From contig NZ_CP033070.1 in NCBI RefSeq assembly GCF_003669035.1, positions 3,596,001-3,660,000 on the forward strand: a stretch of 64,000 nt of DNA, read 5' to 3'. Position 1 is the first letter of the stretch, and the number at the start of each line of letters is the position of its first letter. This stretch comes from Chryseobacterium sp. 3008163. Its GTDB lineage: Bacteria; Bacteroidota; Bacteroidia; Flavobacteriales; Weeksellaceae. The position numbers were made by a program, and so were the translations under genes. Under the pieces are notes generated by a model. It did no database searches and was not told the origin of the DNA. It was given only the letters and a program-made list of their open reading frames with translations. This document shows, one piece after another, positions 26,597 to 35,623 of the stretch.

Positions 26597-26645
26597 ATAA
26601 ATGTGCTCTAAAGTAGAAAATCTACTTTAGAGCACATTTATTTAT
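26597..26645. terminator. Strong bidirectional terminator
   Basis: A near-perfect stem of about 22 bp (AATGTGCTCTAAAGTAGA / TCTACTTTAGAGCACATT) has an AAA loop and A/T tracts on both sides. It serves the ABC-F gene and the convergent DUF1508 gene. Confidence 0.9.
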
Positions 26646-26651
26646 AATTTT

Positions 26652-26984
26652 TTATTCGTTTATTATAGAAATATTGTTTTCAAATATTAATATTATTTTT
26701 TCTATTTCATTCCTAAGTTTACTTTCACTTTCATATTTTTTACTTTGCGCTAATATTTGTCCATTTGCAGCTTTGACAATAAAAAAATATTTTGTCTGAT
26801 TTTTTAGTGAAGTGTAATTTGAGATTTTTTTTGCATTTATCTTTAAAGATTCTGCTCCATTATTGCATCCACTTCTACTTGTATAGTTTTCACTAAAAAG
26901 TAATGAACTTTTATCATTTTTTAATATAAAATTGTAATATCCAGAAGGTGTTTCAGTAATTACGATATTATAGTTGTTATTCAT
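26652..26984 (-). CDS. DUF1508 (YegP-like) tandem-repeat protein
   Basis: This 110-residue protein consists of two copies of the short DUF1508 beta-beta-alpha motif: SGYYNFILKNDKSSLLFSE near residue 13 and KYFFIVKAANGQILAQSK near residue 65, each followed by a helix. YegP-like proteins are small and of unknown function. It is downstream of the HEPN gene, 8 bp away, so the two could be co-transcribed. Confidence 0.75.
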   Translation of the reverse strand: MNNNYNIVITETPSGYYNFILKNDKSSLLFSENYTSRSGCNNGAESLKINAKKISNYTSLKNQTKYFFIVKAANGQILAQSKKYESESKLRNEIEKIILIFENNISIINE

Positions 26985-26992
26985 TTTTTAAG

Positions 26993-27663
26993 TTATTTAT
27001 AATTTTCTAAATCTTTAAAATAGTTTTTTTCCCAAGGTAAGGTAGTGGAACTTGCCATATCTTTTAGTTTATCAGCCATATTTGAATCTATTTCAATGAC
27101 ATTATCAATAATCAAATCTTGATATTTTCTCAACTTAGTCATTATAATGTATTTAGCTTTACTGCCATTATGTGCTATCTCTCCTCTGTCTGAAACAAAA
27201 TCATTTATTTCTTGTGGATTTGTAGATTTCCAAAATATACAATAGTCTTCAATTCCAAGATGATTTTTGAAAAGTGTTTTTAATATATTAGATTTTGGTG
27301 TATTTAATTTTTCAACATCTAATTTTGCGTATTCTAACCAAACTGTTTTCCAGCCGCTATCTGCTAAAAACATTGGTTTAATTTCAATAAGATCATTCTT
27401 GACTTTTGAACTAATTGTTTTTTTATTCTATTATTTAAATGACTTGCATTAGAAATATTATCAGAAATATATTTTATTGATTCTAAAAGCAAATCCTCAT
27501 TATATCTTTCCCATGCAGCACACAACATTACTACTGCGCTTCGCGTTAAATGTCCGAGGTTTTTTCTTCCTCTTTTTGCTTTAGAATAATCCGAATGCGT
27601 TTCAATTAATTTTAAAACATCGACTCTCATCTGTAAAAATGTTATGTATGAATCTGATGGCAT
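26993..27663 (-). pseudogene. HEPN domain protein (RiboL-PSP-HEPN-like), frameshifted
   Basis: The gene encodes about 220 residues in two frames. The first half (27663 down to about 27425) carries LTRSAVVMLCAAWERYNEDL, typical of the first helices of large HEPN proteins. The second half (to 26993) carries DRGEIAHNG, an Rx4-6H motif that is the catalytic RNase signature of HEPN toxins and defence nucleases. The frames join at a run of seven As (minus strand, 27418-27424); one more A restores the frame (IKKTISSKVKNDLIEIKPMFLADSG). No other lesion is visible. The following DUF1508 gene is 8 bp away. Function is inferred from the motif only. Confidence 0.7.
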
Positions 27664-27750
27664 ATAGTTTTAATAATAAGCAAACAAGATACAAAAATAT
27701 ATAATAGTCACACAATTTCCATCCCACCCAAAAATAAAATTCCTCTCAAA

Positions 27751-27782
27751 TTTGCCCACCCAATTTTTTAAAAGTAATTTTG
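27751..27782 (+). promoter_or_regulatory. Promoter of purA (-33 TTTG, -7 TAATTTTG)
   Basis: TTTG at 27751-27754, a 20-bp spacer and TAATTTTG at 27775-27782 match both halves of the Bacteroidetes promoter, ending 25 bp before the purA ATG. Confidence 0.75.
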
Positions 27783-27807
27783 TACGAATCTAAAATAAAA
27801 GTAAAAT

Positions 27808-29094
27808 ATGTCAACTTACGTAGTTGTAGGTCTTCAGTATGGAGATGAAGGTAAAGGAAAAATCACTGATGTTTTATCGGCAAAATCTGATTACGTTGTA
27901 CGTTTCCAAGGAGGGGACAACGCTGGTCACACGGTGTATGTGGGTGAAGAGAAATTTGTTTTGCACCTTCTTCCTTCAGGAGTTTTGCAGTGTAAAGGGA
28001 AATGTATCATTGCCAATGGTGTAGTGGTAAATCCTAAATCTTTCATTAAAGAAGTTGGTCAGATTGAAAGCAAAGGCTTAAGAACAGACCATATTTTTAT
28101 CAGCAGAAGAGCGCATGTCATCATGCCTTACCACATTCTTTTGGATACTTACCGTGAGGAAGAGCACGGAGGAACTCAGATCGGAACCACCAAAAAAGGG
28201 ATCGGACCTTGCTATGAAGATAAAATTGCAAGAATCGGGATCAGAATGGTAGATCTTTTGAATCCTGAGATTTTAAGAGATAAAATTGAGAAAAACCTAA
28301 AGGTTAAAAACTCTCTTTTCGAAAAATATTACGACAAACCTACTTTAGACGTTGAAGAAATCTACAACGAATATTTAGCAATCGGAAAACAGCTTCAGGA
28401 AAGAATCGTTGATACTGAATTAGAGTTAAACGAAGCAATCAGAGATGGTAAAAACGTGTTGTTCGAAGGTGCTCAGGCTTTGATGTTGGATATCGACTTC
28501 GGAACATATCCTTACGTTACTTCATCTTCTCCGTCAACTGGGGGAGTTTGTACAGGAGCTGGTGTTCCGCCAACTTCACTTAAAAACCTGATTGGTGTTG
28601 CCAAAGCATATTGCACAAGAGTAGGAAACGGACCTTTCCCTTCTGAATTGGATAATGAGCTCGGAGAAAGCATCAGACAAATCGGTGGTGAATTCGGAGC
28701 GACTACAGGAAGACCGAGAAGAACAGGTTGGTTAGATCTAGTTTCTTTGAAGCACGCTTGTATGATTAACGGAATCAATAATTTGGTCATCACTAAATTA
28801 GACGTTCTTACAGGAATTGAAAACCTGAAAATCGTTACGCATTACAAAACTGAAGACGGAAAAATCATCGATTATTTCACTTCTTCAACAGAAAAATTAT
28901 ACAATTACGAGCCAATCTACCAAGATTTACCGGGTTGGAAAGAAGATTTGACGAAAGTAAGAAGCTACGACGAACTTCCGGATACTGCTCAGAAATACAT
29001 CGAGTTTATCGAAAAGTATTTAGGAATCAATGTTTATTTGGTTTCTGTAGGTCCTGAAAGAAGCCAAAACATTATCAGAAAAGAATTATTCTAA
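27808..29094 (+). CDS. purA: Adenylosuccinate synthase
   Basis: This enzyme joins IMP and aspartate with GTP hydrolysis, the first committed step to AMP. It has 428 residues, full length. The P-loop-like YGDEGKGKITDVL lies near residue 10, GGDNAGHTV near 38, TTKKGIGPCYEDK near 128, and GATTGRPRRTGWLD near 293. The N-terminus MSTYVVVGLQYGDEG is the canonical start. It is monocistronic with a clear promoter and terminator. Confidence 0.96.
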   Translation: MSTYVVVGLQYGDEGKGKITDVLSAKSDYVVRFQGGDNAGHTVYVGEEKFVLHLLPSGVLQCKGKCIIANGVVVNPKSFIKEVGQIESKGLRTDHIFISRRAHVIMPYHILLDTYREEEHGGTQIGTTKKGIGPCYEDKIARIGIRMVDLLNPEILRDKIEKNLKVKNSLFEKYYDKPTLDVEEIYNEYLAIGKQLQERIVDTELELNEAIRDGKNVLFEGAQALMLDIDFGTYPYVTSSSPSTGGVCTGAGVPPTSLKNLIGVAKAYCTRVGNGPFPSELDNELGESIRQIGGEFGATTGRPRRTGWLDLVSLKHACMINGINNLVITKLDVLTGIENLKIVTHYKTEDGKIIDYFTSSTEKLYNYEPIYQDLPGWKEDLTKVRSYDELPDTAQKYIEFIEKYLGINVYLVSVGPERSQNIIRKELF

Positions 29095-29116
29095 GAAAAT
29101 AATTTTCATATAAAAT

Positions 29117-29150
29117 CAAAAGAGACTGTCAACCGATAGTCTCTTTTTTT
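29117..29150 (+). terminator. Terminator of purA
   Basis: An AAAAGAGACT...AGTCTCTTTTTTT stem-loop lies 23 bp after the stop. The rest of the 29095-29732 gap holds the repeat at 29216, a CCTCCCTTTAGGG-type fragment near 29450 and otherwise AT-rich sequence without genes. Confidence 0.8.
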
Positions 29151-29215
29151 GTTGTTACAAATATCAGAACTCTCACAATTACCTATTGCTCATTACTTAT
29201 TATTTATATTTTTGG

Positions 29216-29317
29216 TAGCTTTTTCCCGCTGTCCACTATATCTTTTTTGTTTTTCCCTTGGCTAATTTCCCTCACCAAAAAACAAAAAAGGATGCCGTTC
29301 CCATCGGGGCTAGGGTT
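29216..29317 (-). repeat. Intergenic repeat TAGCTTTTTCCCGCTG...TCGGGGCTAGGG
   Basis: The element has conserved ends (TAGCTTTTTCCCGCTGTCCA and GATGCCGTTCCCATCGGGGC) around a variable centre with AAAAAACAAAAAAGG. It matches the copy at 59571-59663 and, inverted and diverged, the one at 24703-24795. Confidence 0.7.
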
Positions 29318-29732
29318 TTTGACATAGATTCAATGTTTCGCCATCAATAATTTTTTTATCTACAATTTTAAAAGTTAATAGATAAATAGAAAGAATTAAA
29401 ATCTATTCATTAAAGTCATATTTTGATAGAATTCCAAGAAATTTTCCTCCCTTTAGGGCTGGGGAAAAGAAAATTTCTTTTAAAATAACCCTAATGTCAA
29501 GAAATTCAATGAATCATGACTTATACAGTTCATCATCAATAAGTTCCAAATATTTGCAGCCTCAAAATCCTATTCAATAAATAGTTAATTTTATAATTCG
29601 TCACACATTTTAACAAAATCATTCTGTTTTGATAATTTTTTGGCAAATATTTTGATATTGTTTCAATAATTAATTCAAAGAATATAGAAAACTAATAATC
29701 GCAATATATTAACAATTTTAATTTTTATCGTG

Positions 29733-30566
29733 ATGAAACACCTACTAGAAAACCAGGAATTTCGACTGAATGAAATCCTATTTGAAAACCGTAACAAACA
29801 ATACGGTGCTTATGTTTTAAGAAATGAATCAGACAGAATTCTAACGAAATCACTTTTTATAGGGGTGAGTCTTCTGGCGGCAATGTCTATTACGCCCATG
29901 ATTATTTCGGCGTTTAGAACTGCGGAAGTAATTCCTAATGAGGATATTTATGAGTTACCACCTCCCATAATGATTCCAAATGATCCAACGGTTAAGCCAC
30001 CTGTTACAGTAGTCCCTCCGCAAACTGCTCCTGCTCAAGTGAAAACTTTCGATGACAGAATTCCTGAGCCGACAGCAAATCCTACTAACGAGCAAGTTAT
30101 AGAAAAGATTGAGGGAGCGGTTGCCGGAGTTAAAAACAACCCTGATGGAATAGTTGCACCTCCAAATATTCATGTTGCGCCACCAACAATTGGAACAGGA
30201 CCAGTTATTAATAATGTACAACCTCCAACAATTGAAGTTGTTAAAGATAAAAATATTATTGAAATTGCTGCTATACCAGCGGATTTTGAAGGTGGTATAG
30301 ATTCTTTTAGAAATAAAGTAATAAATAAATTTGATACTTCAGCATTTGAAGAGCAAAACAGCGTAGCCACTGTGGTTACATTTATTGTAGAAACCAACGG
30401 GACTATTTCAGATATCAAAACCAACGGAAAAGATGCATCTTTCAATGCAGAGGCAATAAGAAGCATCAAAGCTGTAAAAGGAAAATGGATTCCGGGTAAA
30501 AATAAAAAAGGGGAAGCGGTAAGAAGCTACTTTAAGTTTCCCATTTCCATGAAGTTCGATAATTAA
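29733..30566 (+). CDS. tonB: Energy transducer TonB
   Basis: This 277-residue protein links the proton-motive force to outer-membrane TonB-dependent receptors. An N-terminal cytoplasmic segment (ENQEFRLNEILFENRNKQYGAYVLR) typical of Bacteroidetes TonB precedes one transmembrane helix near residues 42-62. A long Pro-rich periplasmic span (about 70-180, many PP, PPT and VAPP steps) leads to a C-terminal TonB fold (VATVVTFIVETNGTISDIK, IKAVKGKWIPGKNKKGE). I chose the ATG at 29733 over a GTG one codon upstream. No exbB or exbD gene is adjacent. Confidence 0.9.
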   Translation: MKHLLENQEFRLNEILFENRNKQYGAYVLRNESDRILTKSLFIGVSLLAAMSITPMIISAFRTAEVIPNEDIYELPPPIMIPNDPTVKPPVTVVPPQTAPAQVKTFDDRIPEPTANPTNEQVIEKIEGAVAGVKNNPDGIVAPPNIHVAPPTIGTGPVINNVQPPTIEVVKDKNIIEIAAIPADFEGGIDSFRNKVINKFDTSAFEEQNSVATVVTFIVETNGTISDIKTNGKDASFNAEAIRSIKAVKGKWIPGKNKKGEAVRSYFKFPISMKFDN

Positions 30567-30591
30567 GATTATTCAAAACAAATCTTTTCAC

Positions 30592-30630
30592 TTATCCACA
30601 AAATACTATTTTTTGTGGATAATTTTTTTT
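30592..30630. terminator. Hairpin with T tract after tonB, made of two inverted DnaA-box sequences
   Basis: TTATCCACA (30592-30600) and TGTGGATAA (30614-30622) are exact, oppositely oriented copies of the consensus DnaA box and form the stem, followed by eight Ts. It acts plausibly as the tonB terminator; a DnaA-binding role next to parAB is possible. Confidence 0.6.
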
Positions 30631-30706
30631 ATGTCTAAAATCCTTATTAACAATATTTTAACTCAACTTTCGTTTTAGTCGTTCCTTGAAAGCAGAGAAA
30701 AAAGTG

Positions 30707-30714
30707 TATTTTTG
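30707..30714 (+). promoter_or_regulatory. Candidate -7 box for parAB
   Basis: TATTTTTG lies 18 bp before the parA ATG at 30733. The upstream in-frame TTG lies within this box and is therefore not the start. Confidence 0.6.
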
Positions 30715-30732
30715 AAACTTAAAGTTCAAGCA

Positions 30733-31506
30733 ATGGCAAAAATCATAGGTATCGCTAATCAAAAAGGGGGTGTAGGAAAAACTACAACCGCTGTTAATTT
30801 AGCCGCAGCATTAGGGGTATTAGAAAAGAAAATATTAATCATCGATGCAGATCCGCAGGCTAATGCGACGTCTGGTCTTGGGGTAGAAGAGGTTCAGTAT
30901 TCTACATATAACCTTTTGGAACATAGTGTTGAGACGAGAAACTGTATCCAGAGAACGACAACTCCGAATTTAGATATTGTGCCTTCTCATATTGATTTGG
31001 TTGCCGCAGAAATTGAATTGGTAGACAAAGATAACCGTGAGTATATGCTGAAAAAAGCTTTGGCAACGGTAAGAGATGACTACGATTATATTATCATCGA
31101 TTGTGCACCAAGTTTAGGTTTGATTACTGTAAATGCATTGACAGCGGCAGATTCTGTAATTATCCCGATTCAGTGTGAATATTTTGCTTTGGAAGGCTTA
31201 GGGAAGCTTTTGAACACTATCAAAAACGTTCAGAAAATTCATAATAAAGATTTAGATATCGAAGGTTTGTTGTTGACAATGTATGACAGCCGTTTAAGAT
31301 TGTCAAACCAAGTAGTGGAAGAAGTACACGCTCACTTCCCGGAAATGGTTTTTGAAACCATCATCAGCAGAAATGTAAGATTGAGCGAAGCGCCAAGTTT
31401 TGGTGAAAGTATCTTAAACTACGATGCAGAAAGCAAAGGAGCGATTCAGTATCTTCAGTTAGCAGAAGAAGTTCTGTTGAAAAACGAAAATTTAGTAAAG
31501 AATTAA
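30733..31506 (+). CDS. parA: Chromosome partitioning ATPase ParA/Soj
   Basis: This 257-residue Walker-type ATPase positions the chromosome origin with ParB. It has the deviant Walker A NQKGGVGKTTTAVNLA near residue 9, DADPQANAT near 38, and DYIIIDCAPSLGLITVNAL near 115. SEAPSFGESILNY near 220 is the usual ParA C-terminal block. It is first in a parA-parB-DUF5683-dapB-lepB run. Confidence 0.95.
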   Translation: MAKIIGIANQKGGVGKTTTAVNLAAALGVLEKKILIIDADPQANATSGLGVEEVQYSTYNLLEHSVETRNCIQRTTTPNLDIVPSHIDLVAAEIELVDKDNREYMLKKALATVRDDYDYIIIDCAPSLGLITVNALTAADSVIIPIQCEYFALEGLGKLLNTIKNVQKIHNKDLDIEGLLLTMYDSRLRLSNQVVEEVHAHFPEMVFETIISRNVRLSEAPSFGESILNYDAESKGAIQYLQLAEEVLLKNENLVKN

Positions 31507-31526
31507 ATAAAAGTTAAAAGCTGTAA

Positions 31527-31545
31527 CACTGAGCTGGTCGAAGTG
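31527..31545. repeat. CACTGAGCTGGTCGAAGTG palindromic element
   Basis: This 19-bp imperfect palindrome between parA and parB matches a CACTGAGCTTGTCGAAGTG element that I recall as widespread between genes of Bacteroidetes. No other copy was noticed in this window. Confidence 0.45.
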
Positions 31546-31571
31546 CAAAAGCAAATAGCCATATGCAAAAT

Positions 31572-32462
31572 ATGAAAGACAAGAAAAGAGCGATGGGACG
31601 TGGTTTGGGTGCTATTTTGAGCGCTGAATCAAAGGCTACGGTAAATTCTGCAACGGATGAAGGAGCAGAAAACTTTGTAGGAAATATCATGGAAGTTTCT
31701 ATTGAAGATATTTATCCTAATCCCACTCAGCCAAGAACTTATTTTGACGAAAAAGCATTAAATGAACTTGCGCAGTCGATTAAAAATCTTGGAGTAATTC
31801 AGCCGATTACTTTAAGAAAAGACGGTGAGAAGTTTGAAATCATATCCGGAGAAAGACGTTTCAGAGCAAGTAAAATTGCTGGTTTAACATCTGTTCCGGC
31901 CTATATTCGTTTGGTGAATGATCAGGAGCTATTGGAAATGGCTCTTGTTGAAAATATTCAGCGTGAAGATCTTGATTCTATCGAAATAGCATTGACTTAC
32001 CAAAGGTTGATGGAAGAAATCGGGATGACTCAGGAAAATTTAAGCCAAAGAGTAGGGAAGGACAGAAGTACTATTACCAACTCAATAAGATTATTAAGAC
32101 TAAATCCGGATATTCAAAATGCCATCAGAAGCGGTGAAATCTCTGCAGGACACGGTAGAGCCATCATCAGTCTTGAAAATGAAGAGCATCAGCAGGCTTT
32201 GTTTGAATTAATCATCAAAGAAAAACTGAATGTTCGTCAAACGGAGCAGGCAGCAATCGCATTTAAAAATCCAAAATCTCCAGCCGCAAAAAAAGCAAAG
32301 GTTGAACTTTCTAATAATTATAAGAGAGCACAAAAAACAATTGCAGATATTCTTGAGGTGAAAGTGGAAATCAAAACAGTCGGAACCGGTAAGAAAGGAA
32401 AAATTGTTTTAGATTTTAAAAATGAAGATGAGCTGGAATATATTTTATCTCATATTAAATAG
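31572..32462 (+). CDS. parB: Chromosome partitioning protein ParB/Spo0J
   Basis: This 296-residue CTPase and DNA-binding clamp binds parS. The CTP-binding ParB box shows NPTQPRTYFDEKAL and GERRFRASKIAGL near residues 48 and 92. The central HTH is TQENLSQRVGKDRSTITNSIRLL near 155, with a basic C-terminal dimer domain. An ATG three codons upstream (31563) is equally possible. The stop TAG abuts the ATG of DUF5683. I did not find a convincing parS in the window. Confidence 0.94.
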   Translation: MKDKKRAMGRGLGAILSAESKATVNSATDEGAENFVGNIMEVSIEDIYPNPTQPRTYFDEKALNELAQSIKNLGVIQPITLRKDGEKFEIISGERRFRASKIAGLTSVPAYIRLVNDQELLEMALVENIQREDLDSIEIALTYQRLMEEIGMTQENLSQRVGKDRSTITNSIRLLRLNPDIQNAIRSGEISAGHGRAIISLENEEHQQALFELIIKEKLNVRQTEQAAIAFKNPKSPAAKKAKVELSNNYKRAQKTIADILEVKVEIKTVGTGKKGKIVLDFKNEDELEYILSHIK

Positions 32463-33098
32463 ATGAAAAAAATCTTTTTCACACTTTTTTTATGTTTATC
32501 TGTGATTACTTTTTCACAGGTTACCCGCAACGATACCATCCGTCTGGAAACTGTTCCAATGGACAGTGTTTCTGTGGAAGAAACTCCCAAAACATCGGTT
32601 GTTGAAAGCATAGAAAAAGCAAATGCTCCGGCGAAAATAATTGTTAAAAAACTCAATCCTACAAAAGCAGGTTTGTATTCTGCAGTTTTGCCGGGATTGG
32701 GACAGTTTTATAATAAAAAATACTGGAAAATCCCAGTCGTTTGGGGAGCGGTGGGTGTAGGAGCAGGAATCGCCATCTGGAATCAAAATCAGTATTTAAA
32801 ATACAGAGAATATTACATCGCAAAACTCAACGGAACTCCCAATGAATTTGTTGACAGCAATCCAAGGTTAGATAAAATTGCTTTGGCTAATGCTCAGGAC
32901 AGATCAAAAAGGCAGAGAGATTACGCCATTGCGATTACCGGACTTATTTATATTTTAAACATCGTTGATGCTGTTGTTGATGCGCATTTGTATGAAGGTC
33001 GTAAAGATCCTGATTTGACGTTCACACCAGCAATTATTTATGATGAGTTCGGAAACAATCCGCCAAAAACGGGATTGAGTTTAAATTTCAAGTTTTAA
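32463..33098 (+). CDS. DUF5683 membrane protein
   Basis: This 211-residue protein has a signal-like N-terminus (MKKIFFTLFLCLSVITFSQ) and the DUF5683 core LNPTKAGLYSAVLPGLGQFYNKKYWKIP followed by two hydrophobic segments (VVWGAVGVGAGIAIWNQNQY and YAIAITGLIYILNIVDAVVDAHL). The family is typical of Bacteroidetes and commonly lies immediately after parB, as here with zero spacing. Its role is unknown; a link between the partition machinery and the envelope is speculation. Confidence 0.85.
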   Translation: MKKIFFTLFLCLSVITFSQVTRNDTIRLETVPMDSVSVEETPKTSVVESIEKANAPAKIIVKKLNPTKAGLYSAVLPGLGQFYNKKYWKIPVVWGAVGVGAGIAIWNQNQYLKYREYYIAKLNGTPNEFVDSNPRLDKIALANAQDRSKRQRDYAIAITGLIYILNIVDAVVDAHLYEGRKDPDLTFTPAIIYDEFGNNPPKTGLSLNFKF

Positions 33099-33110
33099 AA
33101 CTTTTTAGAT

Positions 33111-33812
33111 ATGAAAATAGCATTAGTTGGATATGGGAAAATGGGCAAAATCATTGACGAAATTGCCACAAAAAGAGGCCATGAAGTTGTCGCCCGATTG
33201 AAAGAAACTCCAACTGCTGAAAATTTAAATAATCCTGATGTTGTTATTGAATTTTCTTTACCCGAAGTAGCTTTTGATAACATTAAAGCTTGTCTTGAAA
33301 ATAAAGTTCCTGTAATCTGCGGAACAACTGGTTGGTTAGAAAGAAAATCTGAGATAGAAAATTTAGCCATAGAAAACGGAACTGCATTTTTGTACGGTTC
33401 TAATTTTAGTTTAGGGGTGAATTTATTTTTTGCTTTAAACGAGAAGTTGGCAGATTTAATGAAAAGCGTCGACGAATATTCTTGCCAATTGGAAGAAATT
33501 CATCACATTCACAAATTAGATGCACCAAGCGGAACTGCAATTTCTTTGGCTGAAGGAATTTTCAAGAACAATCCGAAATATGATGCCTGGAAACTTGAAG
33601 AAACTCAGGATAAGCAATTGGGAATTTTCGCTATCCGTGAAGATGAAGTACCGGGAACGCACAGCGTTTTCTACAGAAGTGAAGTGGATGAAATTGAAAT
33701 AAAACATACCGCATTCAACAGAAACGGTTTTGCGCTAGGCGCTGTCGTTGCTGCAGAATGGATTAAAGATAAAAAAGGAAATTTTACAATGAAAGACGTT
33801 TTGGGACTTTAA
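33111..33812 (+). CDS. dapB: 4-hydroxy-tetrahydrodipicolinate reductase
   Basis: This enzyme performs the NAD(P)H-dependent step of the diaminopimelate/lysine pathway. It has 233 residues, the short Bacteroidetes form. The nucleotide-binding motif is GYGKMGK near residue 6, CGTTGWL lies near 71, and the signature EIHHIHKLDAPSGTAISLAE near 127 carries the catalytic His-Lys. It starts 12 bp after DUF5683 and is likely in the same operon. Confidence 0.94.
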   Translation: MKIALVGYGKMGKIIDEIATKRGHEVVARLKETPTAENLNNPDVVIEFSLPEVAFDNIKACLENKVPVICGTTGWLERKSEIENLAIENGTAFLYGSNFSLGVNLFFALNEKLADLMKSVDEYSCQLEEIHHIHKLDAPSGTAISLAEGIFKNNPKYDAWKLEETQDKQLGIFAIREDEVPGTHSVFYRSEVDEIEIKHTAFNRNGFALGAVVAAEWIKDKKGNFTMKDVLGL

Positions 33813-33910
33813 TTTTGTAACAAAACCAGACTTTCGTAAACTAATTATAGAGATTTGTATTCATCATCAATTACTGATTGCAAATTGCTCATTACTCATA
33901 TTGAAAATTT

Positions 33911-35557
33911 ATGAATTATTTTTTAACGTACACAGTTTATGTTCTCATTTTATCAGTATTGATGGGGATTTGCACTTGGAAGCTGTTCAAGAAAATGGGG
34001 TATAGTCCTTTATTGGCATTTGTACCTTTCTACAATTATTTCATTATACTAAAAGAAACAAAACATCCGAAATGGTGGGCGATTTTATCCTATTTGCCAA
34101 TCGTAGGACCAATCATGATGTCTGTTTTCCATATTTATTTAATGAAAAAATTTGGGAAAAGTCTTGTTCAGCATCAGGTTCTGACGGTTATTTTGCCTTT
34201 CATCTACATGGCGACTGTCAATTATTCTAAAGATGTAGAGCTGGAAGACGAAAATGATTTATACCTTACGGATGAGGAAAAAGCATCTAAGAAAAAAGAT
34301 ACATTTATAGGATCTATCACTTTTGCAGTAGTATTTGCTACCATTATTCACGTGTTTTTCACCCAGCCTTTTGGTATTCCTACGGGTTCAATGGAGCGTA
34401 CACTTTTGGTAGGAGATTTTCTATTTGTAAATAAATGGAGCTACGGTTACAGACTGCCGATGCGTCCTTTAGCAATCCCATTCTTACAAGGAACTATTCT
34501 TGATACAGGCGAAAAAGGTAACCCGAAAGACGATCCAAAATCTTATGTGGAAGCTGTGAAATTGCCTTACGAAAGAATTTTCCAGTTCAGCAAGCCTCAG
34601 AAAACGGATATTGTAGTTTTCAATTATCCTCGAGATTCTGTACACGTTTCGCTTGACCGTGCTGATCCTTATGTGAAAAGATGTGTGGCTGTTGCAGGTG
34701 ATACTTTCGAAATGCGTGACGGTAAAATGTTTATAAATGGTAAGCCTGAGATATTTCTTGGCGATCAGGAGGTTCAGCACAGATATATTGTCAATACAGG
34801 AAGTCAGCTCGATATTCCGGGATTGTATAAAATTTTCGGATTTTTACCGGTTCAGGAAGGCCAAAATCAACAAGGTGGATTTGTGTATTATTTCCAGGGT
34901 CTGACTAAAAAGATGGCAGGCGAAATTAAAAAGCTTCCACAGGTGATTGATATGCAGGAGCACATTCAGCCGAAAGGAGAATCTGCAATTTCATATCGTG
35001 ATGAGGCCAAAATGAAAATTGATACCACCAATTCAATCTTCCCAATCAACAGCGGATGGAATCAGGATCAATATGGTCCTCTTAAAATTCCTAAAAAAGG
35101 TGATATTGTAGCCATCAATGATAAAACTTTACCGGAATATCAGTGGATTATTAAAAATTACGAGCACAATACTCTTGAAAATAAAAATGGTAAAATTTTT
35201 ATCAACGGAAAAGAAGCCAATCAATATACTATTCAACAAGACTACTATATGATGGTTGGAGATAACAGAGATGCGTCATTAGATGCAAGGTTCTTTGGTT
35301 TTGTTCCGGAAGAGAATATCGTTGGGAAACCAATGTTTACTTGGATGAGTGTGGAAGGAGCTTTCAAAGATTCACAGTCTTCTTACCAAGCCGACGGAAT
35401 GAGAGTTCGTTGGGACAGAATGTTCAAAGCAACAAACACGGGAGAAGCCAATAAAACTTCTTATTGGTGGATTGCTGCTCTGATTCTTGTGCTTTTCTTT
35501 GGCTGGGAGTATATTGTTAAACTTTTTGGAAAGAAAAAAACAGAAGACGAATTATAA
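33911..35557 (+). CDS. lepB: Signal peptidase I, long form
   Basis: This 548-residue membrane serine protease removes signal peptides. It is nearly twice the size of E. coli LepB's catalytic core. Residues 1-110 hold three or four hydrophobic helices resembling DUF5684, followed by another helix near 130. The catalytic Ser is in PTGSMERTLLVGD near 160 and the Lys in YVKRCVAVAGD near 255. A large insertion (about 290-420) separates this from GDNRDASLDARFFGF near 455. A C-terminal helix (YWWIAALILVLFFGWEYIVKLF) is unusual for the family but common in flavobacteria. It lies downstream of dapB. Confidence 0.92.
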   Translation: MNYFLTYTVYVLILSVLMGICTWKLFKKMGYSPLLAFVPFYNYFIILKETKHPKWWAILSYLPIVGPIMMSVFHIYLMKKFGKSLVQHQVLTVILPFIYMATVNYSKDVELEDENDLYLTDEEKASKKKDTFIGSITFAVVFATIIHVFFTQPFGIPTGSMERTLLVGDFLFVNKWSYGYRLPMRPLAIPFLQGTILDTGEKGNPKDDPKSYVEAVKLPYERIFQFSKPQKTDIVVFNYPRDSVHVSLDRADPYVKRCVAVAGDTFEMRDGKMFINGKPEIFLGDQEVQHRYIVNTGSQLDIPGLYKIFGFLPVQEGQNQQGGFVYYFQGLTKKMAGEIKKLPQVIDMQEHIQPKGESAISYRDEAKMKIDTTNSIFPINSGWNQDQYGPLKIPKKGDIVAINDKTLPEYQWIIKNYEHNTLENKNGKIFINGKEANQYTIQQDYYMMVGDNRDASLDARFFGFVPEENIVGKPMFTWMSVEGAFKDSQSSYQADGMRVRWDRMFKATNTGEANKTSYWWIAALILVLFFGWEYIVKLFGKKKTEDEL

Positions 35558-35576
35558 CTAAATTTGTAAACTAAAA

Positions 35577-35610
35577 TAAAATGAAGTATTTGAAAAAGTA
35601 CTTCATTTTT
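35577..35610 (+). terminator. Terminator after lepB
   Basis: AAATGAAGTA and TACTTCATTT pair around a 10-base loop followed by T residues, 20 bp after the stop. Confidence 0.7.
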
Positions 35611-35623
35611 ATATATAATGATA

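Noticed and set aside
30567..33110. parS site near parAB
   Set aside because: I looked for a GTTTCACGTGAAAC-like palindrome around parAB and elsewhere and found none convincing; CACGTG occurs only inside rRNA helices.
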